Under the pieces are notes generated by a model. That model did no database searches, had not been told where the DNA came from, and saw only the letters and a program-made list of their open reading frames with translations. From positions 1,488,001 through 1,552,000 of the forward strand of contig NZ_LR215979.1 in the NCBI RefSeq assembly GCF_900683735.1: 64,000 nt of DNA, in the 5' to 3' direction. The DNA comes from Fusobacterium ulcerans ATCC 49185. GTDB lineage: Bacteria; Fusobacteriota; Fusobacteriia; Fusobacteriales; Fusobacteriaceae. Both the position numbers and the translations under genes were made by a program. This document shows, one piece after another, positions 35,723-43,804 of this stretch. Every line of letters starts with the position of its first letter. Position 1 is the first letter of the stretch.

Positions 35723-36092
35723 TTTACCTTCCTTTTTTCTATGATTATTGTGATAACTCATATGCAGAAATATAATTTTAGAATTTTTTCAGTAGAAAGA
35801 TTTATTATTAATTTTATTTTCAAAATACAGACAAACAGTTGATAAATTATCATAATTCCACTGATATATCTCAGTAATTATAGCAGTTAAATCTAATTGT
35901 TCAATTGTTGAAAACTCTCTTTACTCAAACATACTGTTTTTTTTATGTTCTATTCACTTAATTAACTATATAAATCTTTCTAATTTCCAAATTTCTAAAA
36001 TTTAATCTTGTTTCTTAATCACCTATATTTTTAAATACAAGTTCATATTTACTATTAAAATTATAAAAAAGTATTATTGCAGCTACAAACAA
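35723..36092 (-). other. 370-base gap inside the thi operon between thiS and thiG
   Basis: No complete gene is visible. The stretch holds repeat copy b and a 44-codon open frame without a start (35789-35920, minus strand) that reads like protein (for example QLDLTAIITEIYQWNYDN) and may be a decayed gene end. No promoter with two good boxes or terminator was found on the minus strand. Confidence 0.4.
35980..36010 (-). repeat. Dispersed ~30-bp A+T-rich sequence, copy b
   Basis: Minus-strand core AGATTAAATTTTAGAAATTT in the thiS-thiG gap; 26 of 29 bases match copy a. Confidence 0.5.
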
Positions 36093-36305
36093 TTACCCTC
36101 CTGATACAAAAGAAAGCACTTCTACTTCTGCATTTTCAGATATTTCAGTATCTTCCCATCTATCTTTTTTTACTATTTCATCATTTACAAGAACAACTGC
36201 TCCACTAAGTTCTATTGACCATTCTCTTTCCAATTCCATAAGAAGCTCTTTTACAGTGGATATTTTTTCTGATGAATAGTCCTTTCCATTTAAAAGTATA
36301 TTCAT
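36093..36305 (-). CDS. thiS: Sulfur carrier protein ThiS
   Basis: Ubiquitin-like carrier of 70 residues that ends in the required Gly-Gly (LSFVSGG). ThiF adenylates this end and it receives sulfur to feed ThiG. It begins MNILLNGKDYS, normal for the family. It follows thiC by 17 bases with SD AAGGAG. Confidence 0.95.
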   Translation of the reverse strand: MNILLNGKDYSSEKISTVKELLMELEREWSIELSGAVVLVNDEIVKKDRWEDTEISENAEVEVLSFVSGG

Positions 36306-36322
36306 TTTCTCTCCTTGTAATA

Positions 36323-37600
36323 TTAATCTAAAATCTCATTACATCTCTTCATTGGGCAAAGGTCTCCACACATAGTACATACTTCCTCTTCTATAGGAGC
36401 AGAGGATGCTCTGTAAGCTTCTGCCTTCTCAGGATCTATACATTCGCTGAACATTCCCTTCCAGTTAAGCTCTCCTCTAAATTTACTCATTCTGTGATCC
36501 CACTCTATAGCTCCTTTTAATCCCTTTGCTATATCAGCAGCGTGTCCAGCTATTCTCGATGCCATTATTCCCTCTTTCATATCTTCCAGAGTAGGCAGTC
36601 TTAAATGTTCTGCTGGTGTTACATAACAAAGGAAGTCAGCTCCAGATGATGCTGCAATAGCTCCCCCAATAGCAGCTGTAATATGATCATATCCAGGAGC
36701 TATATCTGTAACTAAAGGCCCTAATACATAGAAAGGTGCATTATGGCATAATTTTTTCTCAATCTGCATATTTGTTACAATCTCATGCATAGGTACATGT
36801 CCCGGTCCCTCTATCATTACTTGTACATCTTTTTCCCATGCTCTTTTTGTAAGTTCCCCAAGTATTAAAAGCTCCTGAATCTGTGGTGCATCTGTTGAAT
36901 CATGTATACTTCCTGGTCTAAGTCCATCTCCCAGACTAAGTGTCACATCATATTTTCTGCAGATATCAAGGAGTCTGTCATAATGCTCAAAGAAAGGGTT
37001 TTCTTTATCATTCAGCATCATCCATTGGAACAGTATAGAACCTCCTCTGCTTACAATTTTAGTTAATCTTTTATTATTTTTTAATCTATCTACACAAGTT
37101 CTGTTTAGTCCTGCATGAATAGTAAGGAAATCAATTCCATCTTCACAGTGTTCCTCTACTACTCTGAATAACTCCTCTACAGACATATCTTTTATATTTT
37201 TTCCAAGCTTTGCAACAGCGTCATACATAGGTACTGTTCCAAGCATAACTGTTGATTTCTCTACAAGCTCTCTTCTGAATTTCTTAGTATCTCCAAAAGT
37301 ACTCAAGTCCATTATTGCATCTGCTCCATACTCAATGGCTTTTTGTACCTTTACCATCTCACCACAGTAATCACAGCAATCCTCTGATACTCCAAGATTT
37401 ACATTAACCTTAGTTTTAATTCCTTCTCCAACAGCTCTTGGATAAAGACTTTTATGGTTGATATTAGCTGGTATAACAACTCTTCCCTGAGCCATTTTCT
37501 CCATAAGCTCTTCTCTTGTCATATTTTCATCTTTTGCTACTATCTCCATCTCTTTTGTGAAGATACCTTTTTTTGCTGCTTCCATTTGCGTAGAATACAT
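36323..37600 (-). CDS. thiC: Phosphomethylpyrimidine synthase
   Basis: Radical SAM enzyme that rearranges AIR to HMP phosphate; AIR comes from the purine pathway that is also encoded in this window. At 425 residues it is the short form without the long N-terminal domain. Typical segments are [48 protein letters not shown] and the C-terminal cluster CTMCGDLC (CX2CX3C). Paralogues such as BzaF make a cobamide lower ligand, but the TPP riboswitch and thiSGHFE neighbours argue for ThiC. Confidence 0.95.
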   Translation of the reverse strand: MYSTQMEAAKKGIFTKEMEIVAKDENMTREELMEKMAQGRVVIPANINHKSLYPRAVGEGIKTKVNVNLGVSEDCCDYCGEMVKVQKAIEYGADAIMDLSTFGDTKKFRRELVEKSTVMLGTVPMYDAVAKLGKNIKDMSVEELFRVVEEHCEDGIDFLTIHAGLNRTCVDRLKNNKRLTKIVSRGGSILFQWMMLNDKENPFFEHYDRLLDICRKYDVTLSLGDGLRPGSIHDSTDAPQIQELLILGELTKRAWEKDVQVMIEGPGHVPMHEIVTNMQIEKKLCHNAPFYVLGPLVTDIAPGYDHITAAIGGAIAASSGADFLCYVTPAEHLRLPTLEDMKEGIMASRIAGHAADIAKGLKGAIEWDHRMSKFRGELNWKGMFSECIDPEKAEAYRASSAPIEEEVCTMCGDLCPMKRCNEILD

Positions 37601-37647
37601 ATTTTTCCTCCTAAGATTTTTTTATTCCTGAGCTATAGGGCAGAAAA

Positions 37648-37679
37648 TAAAAAATGCCCTATACCAAACGGTATAGAGC
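37648..37679 (-). terminator. Terminator of the TPP riboswitch expression platform
   Basis: Minus-strand stem GCTCTATACC/GGTATAGGGC closed by a GTTT loop (37656-37679), followed by ATTTTTTATTTT. It lies between the aptamer and thiC, as expected for a TPP switch that stops transcription when ligand is bound. Confidence 0.8.
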
Positions 37680-37713
37680 AATATGCTACTTTCTGCCAGA
37701 TAATTCTAACTAA

Positions 37714-37800
37714 GGCTGAAAAGATAACTTGCTTCCCTCCGCTGGTACTATCCAGATCAGGTTCCAAGGGTCAGGTTTTATCCTTCTCAGCTTTTCAGCT
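37714..37800 (-). ncRNA. TPP riboswitch aptamer (THI element)
   Basis: Minus-strand signature elements are intact: GCTGAGAAGG at the start, ACCCTTGGAACCTGATCTGG in the core, then ATAGTACCAGCGGAGGGAAG. P1 is GCTGAAAAG with CTTTTCAGC. It controls thiC and the genes behind it and lies about 115 bases before the thiC start. Confidence 0.96.
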
Positions 37801-37836
37801 CCCCTAGCAATTTTAATTATTATTTTCTTTTTTACG

Positions 37837-37865
37837 ATTATATTCCTTAAAAACAATTTTGTCAA
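37837..37865 (-). promoter_or_regulatory. Consensus sigma-70 promoter of the thi operon
   Basis: Minus-strand TTGACA (37860-37865), 17-base spacer, TATAAT (37837-37842): a perfect consensus pair just upstream of the TPP aptamer. Confidence 0.88.
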
Positions 37866-37921
37866 ATTTTTTCTTTTTTCTCACACACTATTGAAAATTC
37901 CTTAAAGTAAAATGTTCTTTC

Positions 37922-39274
37922 CTATTTAAATTCTCCTTCTCTCCTATTATATTCTTCCAGTCCTTTTTTAACTACACCAGATAATCCAATAAGTGCAATT
38001 ATATTAGGTAGTACCATAAGTCCGTTGAACATATCAGCAAGTTCCCATACTAGCTCCACTTTTAAAAGGCAGCCTAGAAATATGAAAACTAAAACCACAT
38101 ATGAATATATGTCCACACTTTTCTTACTGGAAAAAAGATATCTGATATTCGCTTCCCCGAAGAAATACCAGCCTATAATAGTAGAAAAAGCAAAGAAAAG
38201 AAGAGCAACAGCTACAAATATTGTTCCTAATTGTCCCATTCCTTGTTTAAATGCAAACTGTGTTAATGTTATTCCTGTCATTTTCCCATCTATTGGCACA
38301 TTTGATAATATTATAAGAGCAGTTATAGTAAGTATTATAAATGTATCAAAAAATACTCCAAACATTGCCACTATACCTTGATCTATAGGATTCCTGACTT
38401 TGGCTATAGCATGGGCATGAGGTGTACTTCCCATTCCTGCTTCATTGGAAAACAATCCCCTTGCAACTCCATATCTTACAGCCTGCTTCACCCCCACTCC
38501 CAATAGTCCTCCTGTGGCAGCTCTGGGGTTGAATGCTCCTACAAATATCATTTCTATTCCATGAATAGTTCCACTCAAGTTAGAAAGAAGTATATATAGT
38601 CCTCCTACCATATACAATACAGCCATAAAAGGAACTATTTTTTCTGTGAAGGAAGCTATCTGCTTAACTCCGCCTCTGAATATAAGACCTGCTACAACAA
38701 CTGTTATAGCTCCCATTATTATGGGATTTATTCCAAATGCTTCATTAAACGCTTCTCCAATAGAATTTGCCTGTACCATATTTCCTACAAACCCAAGAGC
38801 AATTATTATAGTTATGGAAAAAAATACTGCCAGACCTTTACATTTTAGTCCTTTGCTGATATAAAATGCTGGTCCACCTCTCACTTCTCCATTTATATCC
38901 TCTTTGTATATCTGAGCAAGAACAGCTTCAGCAAATATAGTTGCCATTCCAAAAAAAGCTGTTACCCACATCCAGAATATAGCTCCAGGTCCTCCTGCTG
39001 CTATAGCAGTAGCTGCTCCAGCCAGATTTCCAGTTCCAACCTGTGCTGCCACAGCAGTAGCCAATGACTGAAATGAATTCATTCCTTGGGAATCTGCCTG
39101 ACCCTTTCTTGAGCCTCTATGAAATACCCTTCTAACACTGTCCATAAATCTAGTGACCTGAACTCCTTTCAGCATCACTGTAAACATTATTCCTGTTCCA
39201 CACAGTAAAAAAATCAATAAGTAACTCCAAAGAACATTATTAATGCTCTTTACTACCTGCAATACGCTGTCCAT
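37922..39274 (-). CDS. Sodium:alanine/glycine symporter, AGCS family
   Basis: Inner-membrane amino-acid:cation symporter of 450 residues with about 11 hydrophobic segments. The family signature GTGNLAGAATAIAAGGPGA is present near residue 76, followed by FWMWVTAFFGMATIFAEAVL and the SNEAGMGSTPHAHA block. AGCS carriers take up alanine, glycine or serine with Na+. It is a one-gene unit with a consensus promoter and a 5'-end hairpin. The amino acid carried cannot be told from sequence. Confidence 0.93.
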   Translation of the reverse strand: MDSVLQVVKSINNVLWSYLLIFLLCGTGIMFTVMLKGVQVTRFMDSVRRVFHRGSRKGQADSQGMNSFQSLATAVAAQVGTGNLAGAATAIAAGGPGAIFWMWVTAFFGMATIFAEAVLAQIYKEDINGEVRGGPAFYISKGLKCKGLAVFFSITIIIALGFVGNMVQANSIGEAFNEAFGINPIIMGAITVVVAGLIFRGGVKQIASFTEKIVPFMAVLYMVGGLYILLSNLSGTIHGIEMIFVGAFNPRAATGGLLGVGVKQAVRYGVARGLFSNEAGMGSTPHAHAIAKVRNPIDQGIVAMFGVFFDTFIILTITALIILSNVPIDGKMTGITLTQFAFKQGMGQLGTIFVAVALLFFAFSTIIGWYFFGEANIRYLFSSKKSVDIYSYVVLVFIFLGCLLKVELVWELADMFNGLMVLPNIIALIGLSGVVKKGLEEYNRREGEFK

Positions 39275-39315
39275 TTTCCCTCCTCTTTCCCTAAGAATTT
39301 CAATAGTGTTATAAT

Positions 39316-39344
39316 AAAAGTCCTATATAAACTATAGGACTTTT
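39316..39344 (-). promoter_or_regulatory. Perfect hairpin at the 5' end of the AGCS symporter transcript
   Basis: Arms AAAAGTCCTATA and TATAGGACTTTT, 12 bp without mismatch, five-base loop. It starts only about five bases after the predicted start of transcription. On the minus strand TTTTATTAT follows the second arm, so it could act as an attenuator or as a 5' stabiliser. Confidence 0.55.
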
Positions 39345-39355
39345 AAGATTTATTT

Positions 39356-39384
39356 ATAATACATTATTTTCATTTTAATGTCAA
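39356..39384 (-). promoter_or_regulatory. Sigma-70 promoter of the AGCS symporter gene
   Basis: Minus-strand TTGACA (39379-39384), 17-base spacer, TATTAT (39356-39361). The remainder of the 342-base gap to the next gene shows only that gene's terminator. Confidence 0.75.
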
Positions 39385-39573
39385 TATGAAATTTTATTTT
39401 CTTTTATCAAGGGATAAAATAGTTCTTTTTTAGTACAAGAATCCTATTTTTTTATATATCAATAAAAATTTTTAACTTTAAATTTAGTATTCGAGAATAA
39501 TATGATAGTTGCTTAACTATTTAATAAATAATTTTTATTTCTAAAATCTTAAAATTATTTTAATAACCAAAAT

Positions 39574-39606
39574 AAAAAAACCAGACTCTTTATTTTTAGA
39601 ATCTGG
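39574..39606 (-). terminator. Intrinsic terminator after the diguanylate cyclase gene
   Basis: Minus-strand stem CCAGATTCT/AAGAGTCTGG followed by seven T, ten bases past the stop codon. Confidence 0.82.
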
Positions 39607-39616
39607 TTTTACCTAT

Positions 39617-40960
39617 TTATTTTGAATAAAATTCATATCTATTTTTACCACTCTTTTTAGCTTGATACAGCGCTTTATCTGCTTTTAGAAATATATCCTT
39701 AAAGCTTTCTGAGAACTTTATTTCATAAATTCCAATACTTATAGATATATTTTTTTCTATCTCCAACTCTTTTGAAAGTCTTTTCACTTTTTGGAGAACA
39801 CCATTTAATTTTTGAGTTATCCATTCAATTGATGGTATTTGTGGAAGAAATATGGCAAATTCATCTCCACCCAATCTTCCTATAATATCTACTGAACGAA
39901 ATGATTCTTTAAATATATTTCCTATTTTATGCAGAACTATATCCCCAAATGGATGTCCATATGTATCATTAATATTTTTAAAATCATCAACATCAAATAT
40001 CATAAAAATATTTGTTCCTTTCATGATTTCTATTTTTAAATTTAAAGTAACTAGTTCTTCCAAAGTAGCCCTATTTAAAAGTCCTGTAACAATATCATAT
40101 TCAGCCTTTTTTTTCAATTCATAATTATATTGATTCTGCATTAATTCAAGTATTTTTTCTTTATTAATATTTTTATATGACCCAATTATCTTATACAAAT
40201 GATTATCGGAATCTAAAAGTCTATGGTATTTTAAATGAAACCAATTTTTTTCTTTACTATCTACAAATAATTCTATATCTTTTTCACAGTCCTTTTCTTC
40301 CATTATACATTCATATAAAGAATTACAATTTTGTATAGTAATTGAAGATTTTTCATCTCCAATAAGTTTACTGAACATTCTTATCTCTTTATCTGGAAAT
40401 AAATAGAAATTAGCATTATCATATATTTTCAAAACATCATTTTTTATATCATACTCAAAATAGCTCTCTAATAATAAATCAGTAAACATTGCATAACGTT
40501 TTCTCTCCATTTCTAGTTCTTGATTCATATGTATCAATGAAGAAATATTTGTAAAAATCAAATAAAATATAGGGTACTTATCTTCATACAATTCATCTGT
40601 AAAAAAACCATTTACTTTTACATGGATAGGATATCCGTTTTTATGAACAAGTCTATAACTCATTTTGAAATTCTTTTTTCTTGATTCTACTACCTTTGTA
40701 AATTCCATTTTTGTATATTCTAAATCATCTTTATGTACATACAAACTACTATTAAATCCAACTTCTTCAACATTTTCAGCTTTTTCTCCTACAAGATCAC
40801 ATAACCCCTGATTAAAATATAAAATTGTCAACTCATCATTAAGAACAAATTTTCCTATTCCATCTGCTGCTAATGTCAAAACTTCTTCAAGTTCATTATT
40901 TTTTATTTGATGATTTGAATTAACATAGTAATAACTGTTTTTCTTTGAAAATAATGGCAT
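39617..40960 (-). CDS. PAS-domain diguanylate cyclase
   Basis: 447 residues. A PAS domain (about 25-140, including LAADGIGKFVLNDELTILYFNQ) is followed by a second PAS-like region (about 150-275) and a C-terminal GGDEF domain. The catalytic loop RLGGDEFAIFL is intact and the inhibitory I-site RSVD lies exactly five residues before it, so the enzyme should make c-di-GMP and be product-inhibited. There is no transmembrane segment, so a cytosolic signal such as a flavin, heme or small ligand in the PAS domain is likely. It is a single-gene unit with its own terminator. An EAL phosphodiesterase is encoded at 50120. Confidence 0.92.
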   Translation of the reverse strand: MPLFSKKNSYYYVNSNHQIKNNELEEVLTLAADGIGKFVLNDELTILYFNQGLCDLVGEKAENVEEVGFNSSLYVHKDDLEYTKMEFTKVVESRKKNFKMSYRLVHKNGYPIHVKVNGFFTDELYEDKYPIFYLIFTNISSLIHMNQELEMERKRYAMFTDLLLESYFEYDIKNDVLKIYDNANFYLFPDKEIRMFSKLIGDEKSSITIQNCNSLYECIMEEKDCEKDIELFVDSKEKNWFHLKYHRLLDSDNHLYKIIGSYKNINKEKILELMQNQYNYELKKKAEYDIVTGLLNRATLEELVTLNLKIEIMKGTNIFMIFDVDDFKNINDTYGHPFGDIVLHKIGNIFKESFRSVDIIGRLGGDEFAIFLPQIPSIEWITQKLNGVLQKVKRLSKELEIEKNISISIGIYEIKFSESFKDIFLKADKALYQAKKSGKNRYEFYSK

Positions 40961-41151
40961 ACTTTTCTCTCCTCAATTAAGCTTCAGCATCAGTATTTCT
41001 TATATTGTATTTTTTAGGTTATTTTAATAAGCTCGAAAATAGTTATTGTTCTTTAAGCTAATTTTAGCCTTAAAAACTTAAAAAAACCTATGATTATAAT
41101 ATAGCATATCACTTTGATTTAGTAAAGAAATTCTTCCATTAAATTAGATTT

Positions 41152-41583
41152 TTAGCATATTTCCCTCGCTTCAACATCCTCTTTACATAATAATTCTTTT
41201 GTTTCAGGGAGATAATATCTAATTTCTACTTTATGTCCACTTTTTTTAGCTACAAGCTTTTTATAGCATTTATTTAAATGCCTGCTTCCCCATAAAATTA
41301 TACTATTAAATACATCTTCCAAATCTTTTCCTTTTTCTGTCAATGTATATTTGTATCTAGGAGGATGTGTCTGATATAGCTCACTTTTAATTATTCCATC
41401 TTCTTCTAGAGATTTTAGTCTGTTAGACAAAAGATTTGATGCTATTCCTGCTAATTTAGATAAAATTTCATTATAACTTTTATCTCCAAGCATTATTTCA
41501 TGAACAATCAGAAGAGTCCATTTGTCTCCTATTATATTTAAAGTCTGTGCTATATTACATGGCAGTTCATACTGATTTTTCAT
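41152..41583 (-). CDS. HxlR/DUF24-family winged-helix regulator
   Basis: 143 residues. The HxlR pattern is clear: CNIAQTLNIIGDKWTLLIV, then the recognition helix region SNLLSNRLKSLEEDGII and the wing TLTEKGKDLEDVF. Cys9 sits at the place of the redox-sensing N-terminal cysteine of Bacillus relatives such as HypR and YodB, which respond to hypochlorite, diamide or quinones. Further Cys residues are near the C-terminus. It is co-transcribed with the RclA-like reductase 14 bases upstream, so local autoregulation by thiol oxidation is a reasonable inference. Confidence 0.9.
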   Translation of the reverse strand: MKNQYELPCNIAQTLNIIGDKWTLLIVHEIMLGDKSYNEILSKLAGIASNLLSNRLKSLEEDGIIKSELYQTHPPRYKYTLTEKGKDLEDVFNSIILWGSRHLNKCYKKLVAKKSGHKVEIRYYLPETKELLCKEDVEAREIC

Positions 41584-41596
41584 TTTTTCTCCTTTT

Positions 41597-42955
41597 TTAT
41601 TTTATTAAACTAAAAAGTTCATTTAATGTTTCACTCATAGTGGGATGAGTAAATATTCCATCTCTTAAGAAAGTATAATCCTTTTCTGCCATCATTGCAA
41701 GACTTATACTGTTGATAACCTCTCCTGATTGTCTGAAAAATAGTGATGCACCTAATATTTTTCCTGTTTCTGCATCTACTACTGCTTTTATAAGACCATC
41801 AGTATCACCATATATCTTCATTCTTGGATTTACTGCTCCCATTTTTGCAGTTTTTACTTTATATCCTTGCTGTATAGCTTCTTCTTCTGTCATTCCTACT
41901 CTTGAAAATTGTGGCTCAATAAATACAGTATATGGAACTGCACCTCTTTCTTTTAATGAATATTTTTTATTTCCAAAAAGTTCATCAAAAATTATACGAT
42001 AATCATCAAGAGAAGTATATGTAAACTGTAATCCTCCATGTACATCTCCTATTGCCCATATTCCTTCTACAGAAGTATGAAGATAATCATCTACAGCTAT
42101 TGCACCTCTTTCTGTAAGTTTAACCCCTGCATTTTCTAATTTTAATCCTTTAACATTTGGTTTTCTTCCAACTGCTACAAGGATAGCATTTCCAGCTATT
42201 TCTTCTATTGTACCATCTTTTTCATATTTTACTATATTTTCTTCTACTTCTGTTACTTTTGCTCCTAACACAAATTTTATACCTTTTCTTTCCATAACTT
42301 TTTTAATTTCATCTGCTATTTCTCTGTCTTCACGAGCTATGAATAAAGGACTTCCTTCTAGAACTACTACTTCTGAACCAAAGTTATTGTACATATTTGC
42401 ATATTCCAGTCCAATATATCCTCCACCTATTATTATAAGTTTTTCTGGTAATTCTTTTAATTCCATTACAGCTTCACTGTCATACATATATTTACTTTCT
42501 CTCAAACCTTTTATAGGTGGAATAATAGATTCTGCACCTGTATTTATAAATATTTTATCTCCTTTGATTTGAATAGTTTCTTCCTTTGATTTTATTTCAA
42601 TTGTTTTAGCATCTACAAAAGATCCTTCTCCAGTGTATATATCTATATTTTCTTTAACATCAAGACTATCAAAATTTTTCTTTCTGAAAAGTGATATCAA
42701 TTCTCCTTTGTTCTCTATAATATTTTTGTATTCTTCTGCATATTCTTCAAAAGAATTTAACTTTCTAAATTTATTTTTAGCAGCTTCATTTATAAGATAT
42801 TTAGTAGGAATACAACCTACATTTATACATGTTCCACCATACATTTTATCTGATTTTTCTATGACTGCTACTTTCCACCCTTTATCTGCCATTTCTCCAG
42901 CTAAAGTTTTGCCACCTTTTCCAAATCCTATTACTACTGCATCATAATTCTTCAT
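41597..42955 (-). CDS. rclA: RclA-like flavoprotein disulfide reductase
   Basis: 452 residues of the pyridine nucleotide-disulfide oxidoreductase family. FAD loop GFGKGGKTLA, redox disulfide GGTCINVGCIPTK (Cys44, Cys49), NAD loop IIGGGYIGLEYA, and the C-terminal dimer interface ending FTHPTMSETLNELFSLIK. Remembered E. coli RclA resembles it from the start (VVIGFGKGGKTLA, MYGGTCINVGC) to the end, more closely than mercuric or lipoamide reductases. RclA reduces Cu(II) and protects against hypochlorous acid. Co-transcription with a HxlR regulator bearing a lone N-terminal Cys supports a stress role. Confidence 0.85.
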   Translation of the reverse strand: MKNYDAVVIGFGKGGKTLAGEMADKGWKVAVIEKSDKMYGGTCINVGCIPTKYLINEAAKNKFRKLNSFEEYAEEYKNIIENKGELISLFRKKNFDSLDVKENIDIYTGEGSFVDAKTIEIKSKEETIQIKGDKIFINTGAESIIPPIKGLRESKYMYDSEAVMELKELPEKLIIIGGGYIGLEYANMYNNFGSEVVVLEGSPLFIAREDREIADEIKKVMERKGIKFVLGAKVTEVEENIVKYEKDGTIEEIAGNAILVAVGRKPNVKGLKLENAGVKLTERGAIAVDDYLHTSVEGIWAIGDVHGGLQFTYTSLDDYRIIFDELFGNKKYSLKERGAVPYTVFIEPQFSRVGMTEEEAIQQGYKVKTAKMGAVNPRMKIYGDTDGLIKAVVDAETGKILGASLFFRQSGEVINSISLAMMAEKDYTFLRDGIFTHPTMSETLNELFSLIK

Positions 42956-43039
42956 TTAAAAGCCTCCTCAATAATTTTTTATATTGTCCTTTAATTTTAT
43001 TACGTTCTTTAAACTAAAATTCTTCTTTCCTTTTTTTCT

Positions 43040-43068
43040 ATTTTACCACATTAACTTTATTTTATCAA
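43040..43068 (-). promoter_or_regulatory. Promoter of the rclA-hxlR operon
   Basis: Minus-strand TTGATA (43063-43068), 17-base spacer ending in TGG, then TAAAAT (43040-43045): a good -35 with an extended -10. The 85-base leader contains AATTTTA and TAAAATT arms 15 bases apart, a possible operator. Confidence 0.7.
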
Positions 43069-43096
43069 GTTACTTTATTTTTTAAAAATACATAAT

Positions 43097-43145
43097 GAAA
43101 AAAAACTATCTATTTGCGACAGATAGTCCTTTCTGGTGGCTCACC
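43097..43145 (-). terminator. Terminator after the frameshifted HU-like gene
   Basis: Minus-strand stem ACTATCT/AGATAGT (43105-43127) followed by eight T. A small GGTG-AGC-CACC hairpin (43135-43145) precedes it. Confidence 0.75.
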
Positions 43146-43179
43146 TTATATAAATTTATAAACAAGGTTCTTTGATTAA

Positions 43180-43454
43180 TTATTTCATTTTTTTAGATAC
43201 TCTAAATCTTACTATTTTCTTTGGATAGATTTTCATTAGTTCTCTTGTTACTGGATTTGATATTATTCTTGGCTTTCTTTCCAATATTTCAAATATTCCT
43301 CTTTTGGAAATTTCACCTCATCTTCTATAATTACAGCTTCTTTTAGTGTTTCAAGAAATTCCTCTATCTCTTTTATGGCTTTATCTATTGAAAATTCCTC
43401 CAAAATCATTTCTCTATACAGTTTTGCCAGTTCTCTTTTATTCATTTCCATCAC
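43180..43454 (-). pseudogene. HU-family DNA-binding protein, frameshifted second member of a tandem pair
   Basis: The first frame gives MNKRELAKLYREMILEEF through EVKFPK and then loses similarity, stopping at 43263. A second frame continues with KRGIFEILERKPRIISNPVT and RELMKIYPKKIVRFRVSKK to TAA at 43180-43182. Joined, the two match the intact HU-like protein at 63694 throughout (FEILVRKPRVISNPATRELI). The break is at CCAAAAGAGG, where one A appears to be lost from a run of A. The DNA-binding arm and C-terminus are therefore out of frame. The start (ATG 43451 or 43445) overlaps the stop of the upstream HU-like gene. Confidence 0.75.
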
Positions 43455-43728
43455 TATTAACTAACTTAATAAATTCCAGTCCTGCTCTGAATTTTATTGT
43501 TTCTTTCGGCTGGGTATATCTTGCCCCCTCCCATATTGGGATTACTACTTTTCTAGTTTTTACAGCCTTCTTTTCAAACACTCCCCAGTCTTTAAATGTT
43601 ATTTTATTCTCTTCATCTAAAGCTTTCTGGAGTACTTTCCAAAATAAGTCTATTTTTTCTTTCACTTCTTTATGACTTTTGCTTTTATTTCTCTTTTTAT
43701 AAAATCTTATAAACTCCCCTTCTGTCAT
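43438..43728 (-). CDS. HU/IHF-like DNA-binding protein, first member of a tandem pair
   Basis: 96 residues, of HU size. An N-terminal helical part (GEFIRFYKKRNKSKSHKEVK, KIDLFWKVLQKALDEENK) precedes ITFKDWGVFEKKAVKTRKVV, matching the HU helix-helix-GFG-beta layout. The arm region differs from typical HU (IPIWEGARYTQPKETIKFRA), so it is a divergent paralogue. SD AAAGGAG stands 7 bases before ATG. Its stop overlaps the next HU-like gene. It lies just after the autotransporter gene but beyond a terminator. Confidence 0.75.
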   Translation of the reverse strand: MTEGEFIRFYKKRNKSKSHKEVKEKIDLFWKVLQKALDEENKITFKDWGVFEKKAVKTRKVVIPIWEGARYTQPKETIKFRAGLEFIKLVNSDGNE

Positions 43729-43762
43729 AGCTTCTCCTTTAAAATATCGTAATTATTTGTTA

Positions 43763-43791
43763 AAAGGCTGGTTATCTATCAGCCAGCCTTT
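43763..43791 (-). terminator. Intrinsic terminator after the autotransporter gene
   Basis: Minus-strand stem AAGGCTGG/CCAGCCTT followed by TT and A+T-rich sequence, 14 bases past the stop. Confidence 0.75.
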
Positions 43792-43804
43792 CACTTTATA
43801 ATCT

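Noticed and set aside
36323-37600. BzaF-type hydroxybenzimidazole synthase instead of ThiC
   Set aside because: The TPP riboswitch and the thiSGHFE neighbours give thiamin context, and no bza or cob gene is near.
40961-41151. c-di-GMP riboswitch upstream of the diguanylate cyclase
   Set aside because: The leader lacks the conserved core and tetraloop-receptor elements of class I or II c-di-GMP aptamers; the same holds before the EAL gene at 50038-50119.
43260-43330. Programmed -1 ribosomal frameshift in the second HU-like gene
   Set aside because: The break at CCAAAAGAGG does not place an X-XXY-YYZ slippery heptamer in the zero frame, and no stimulatory stem or internal SD was evident. A lost A in the A-run is simpler.
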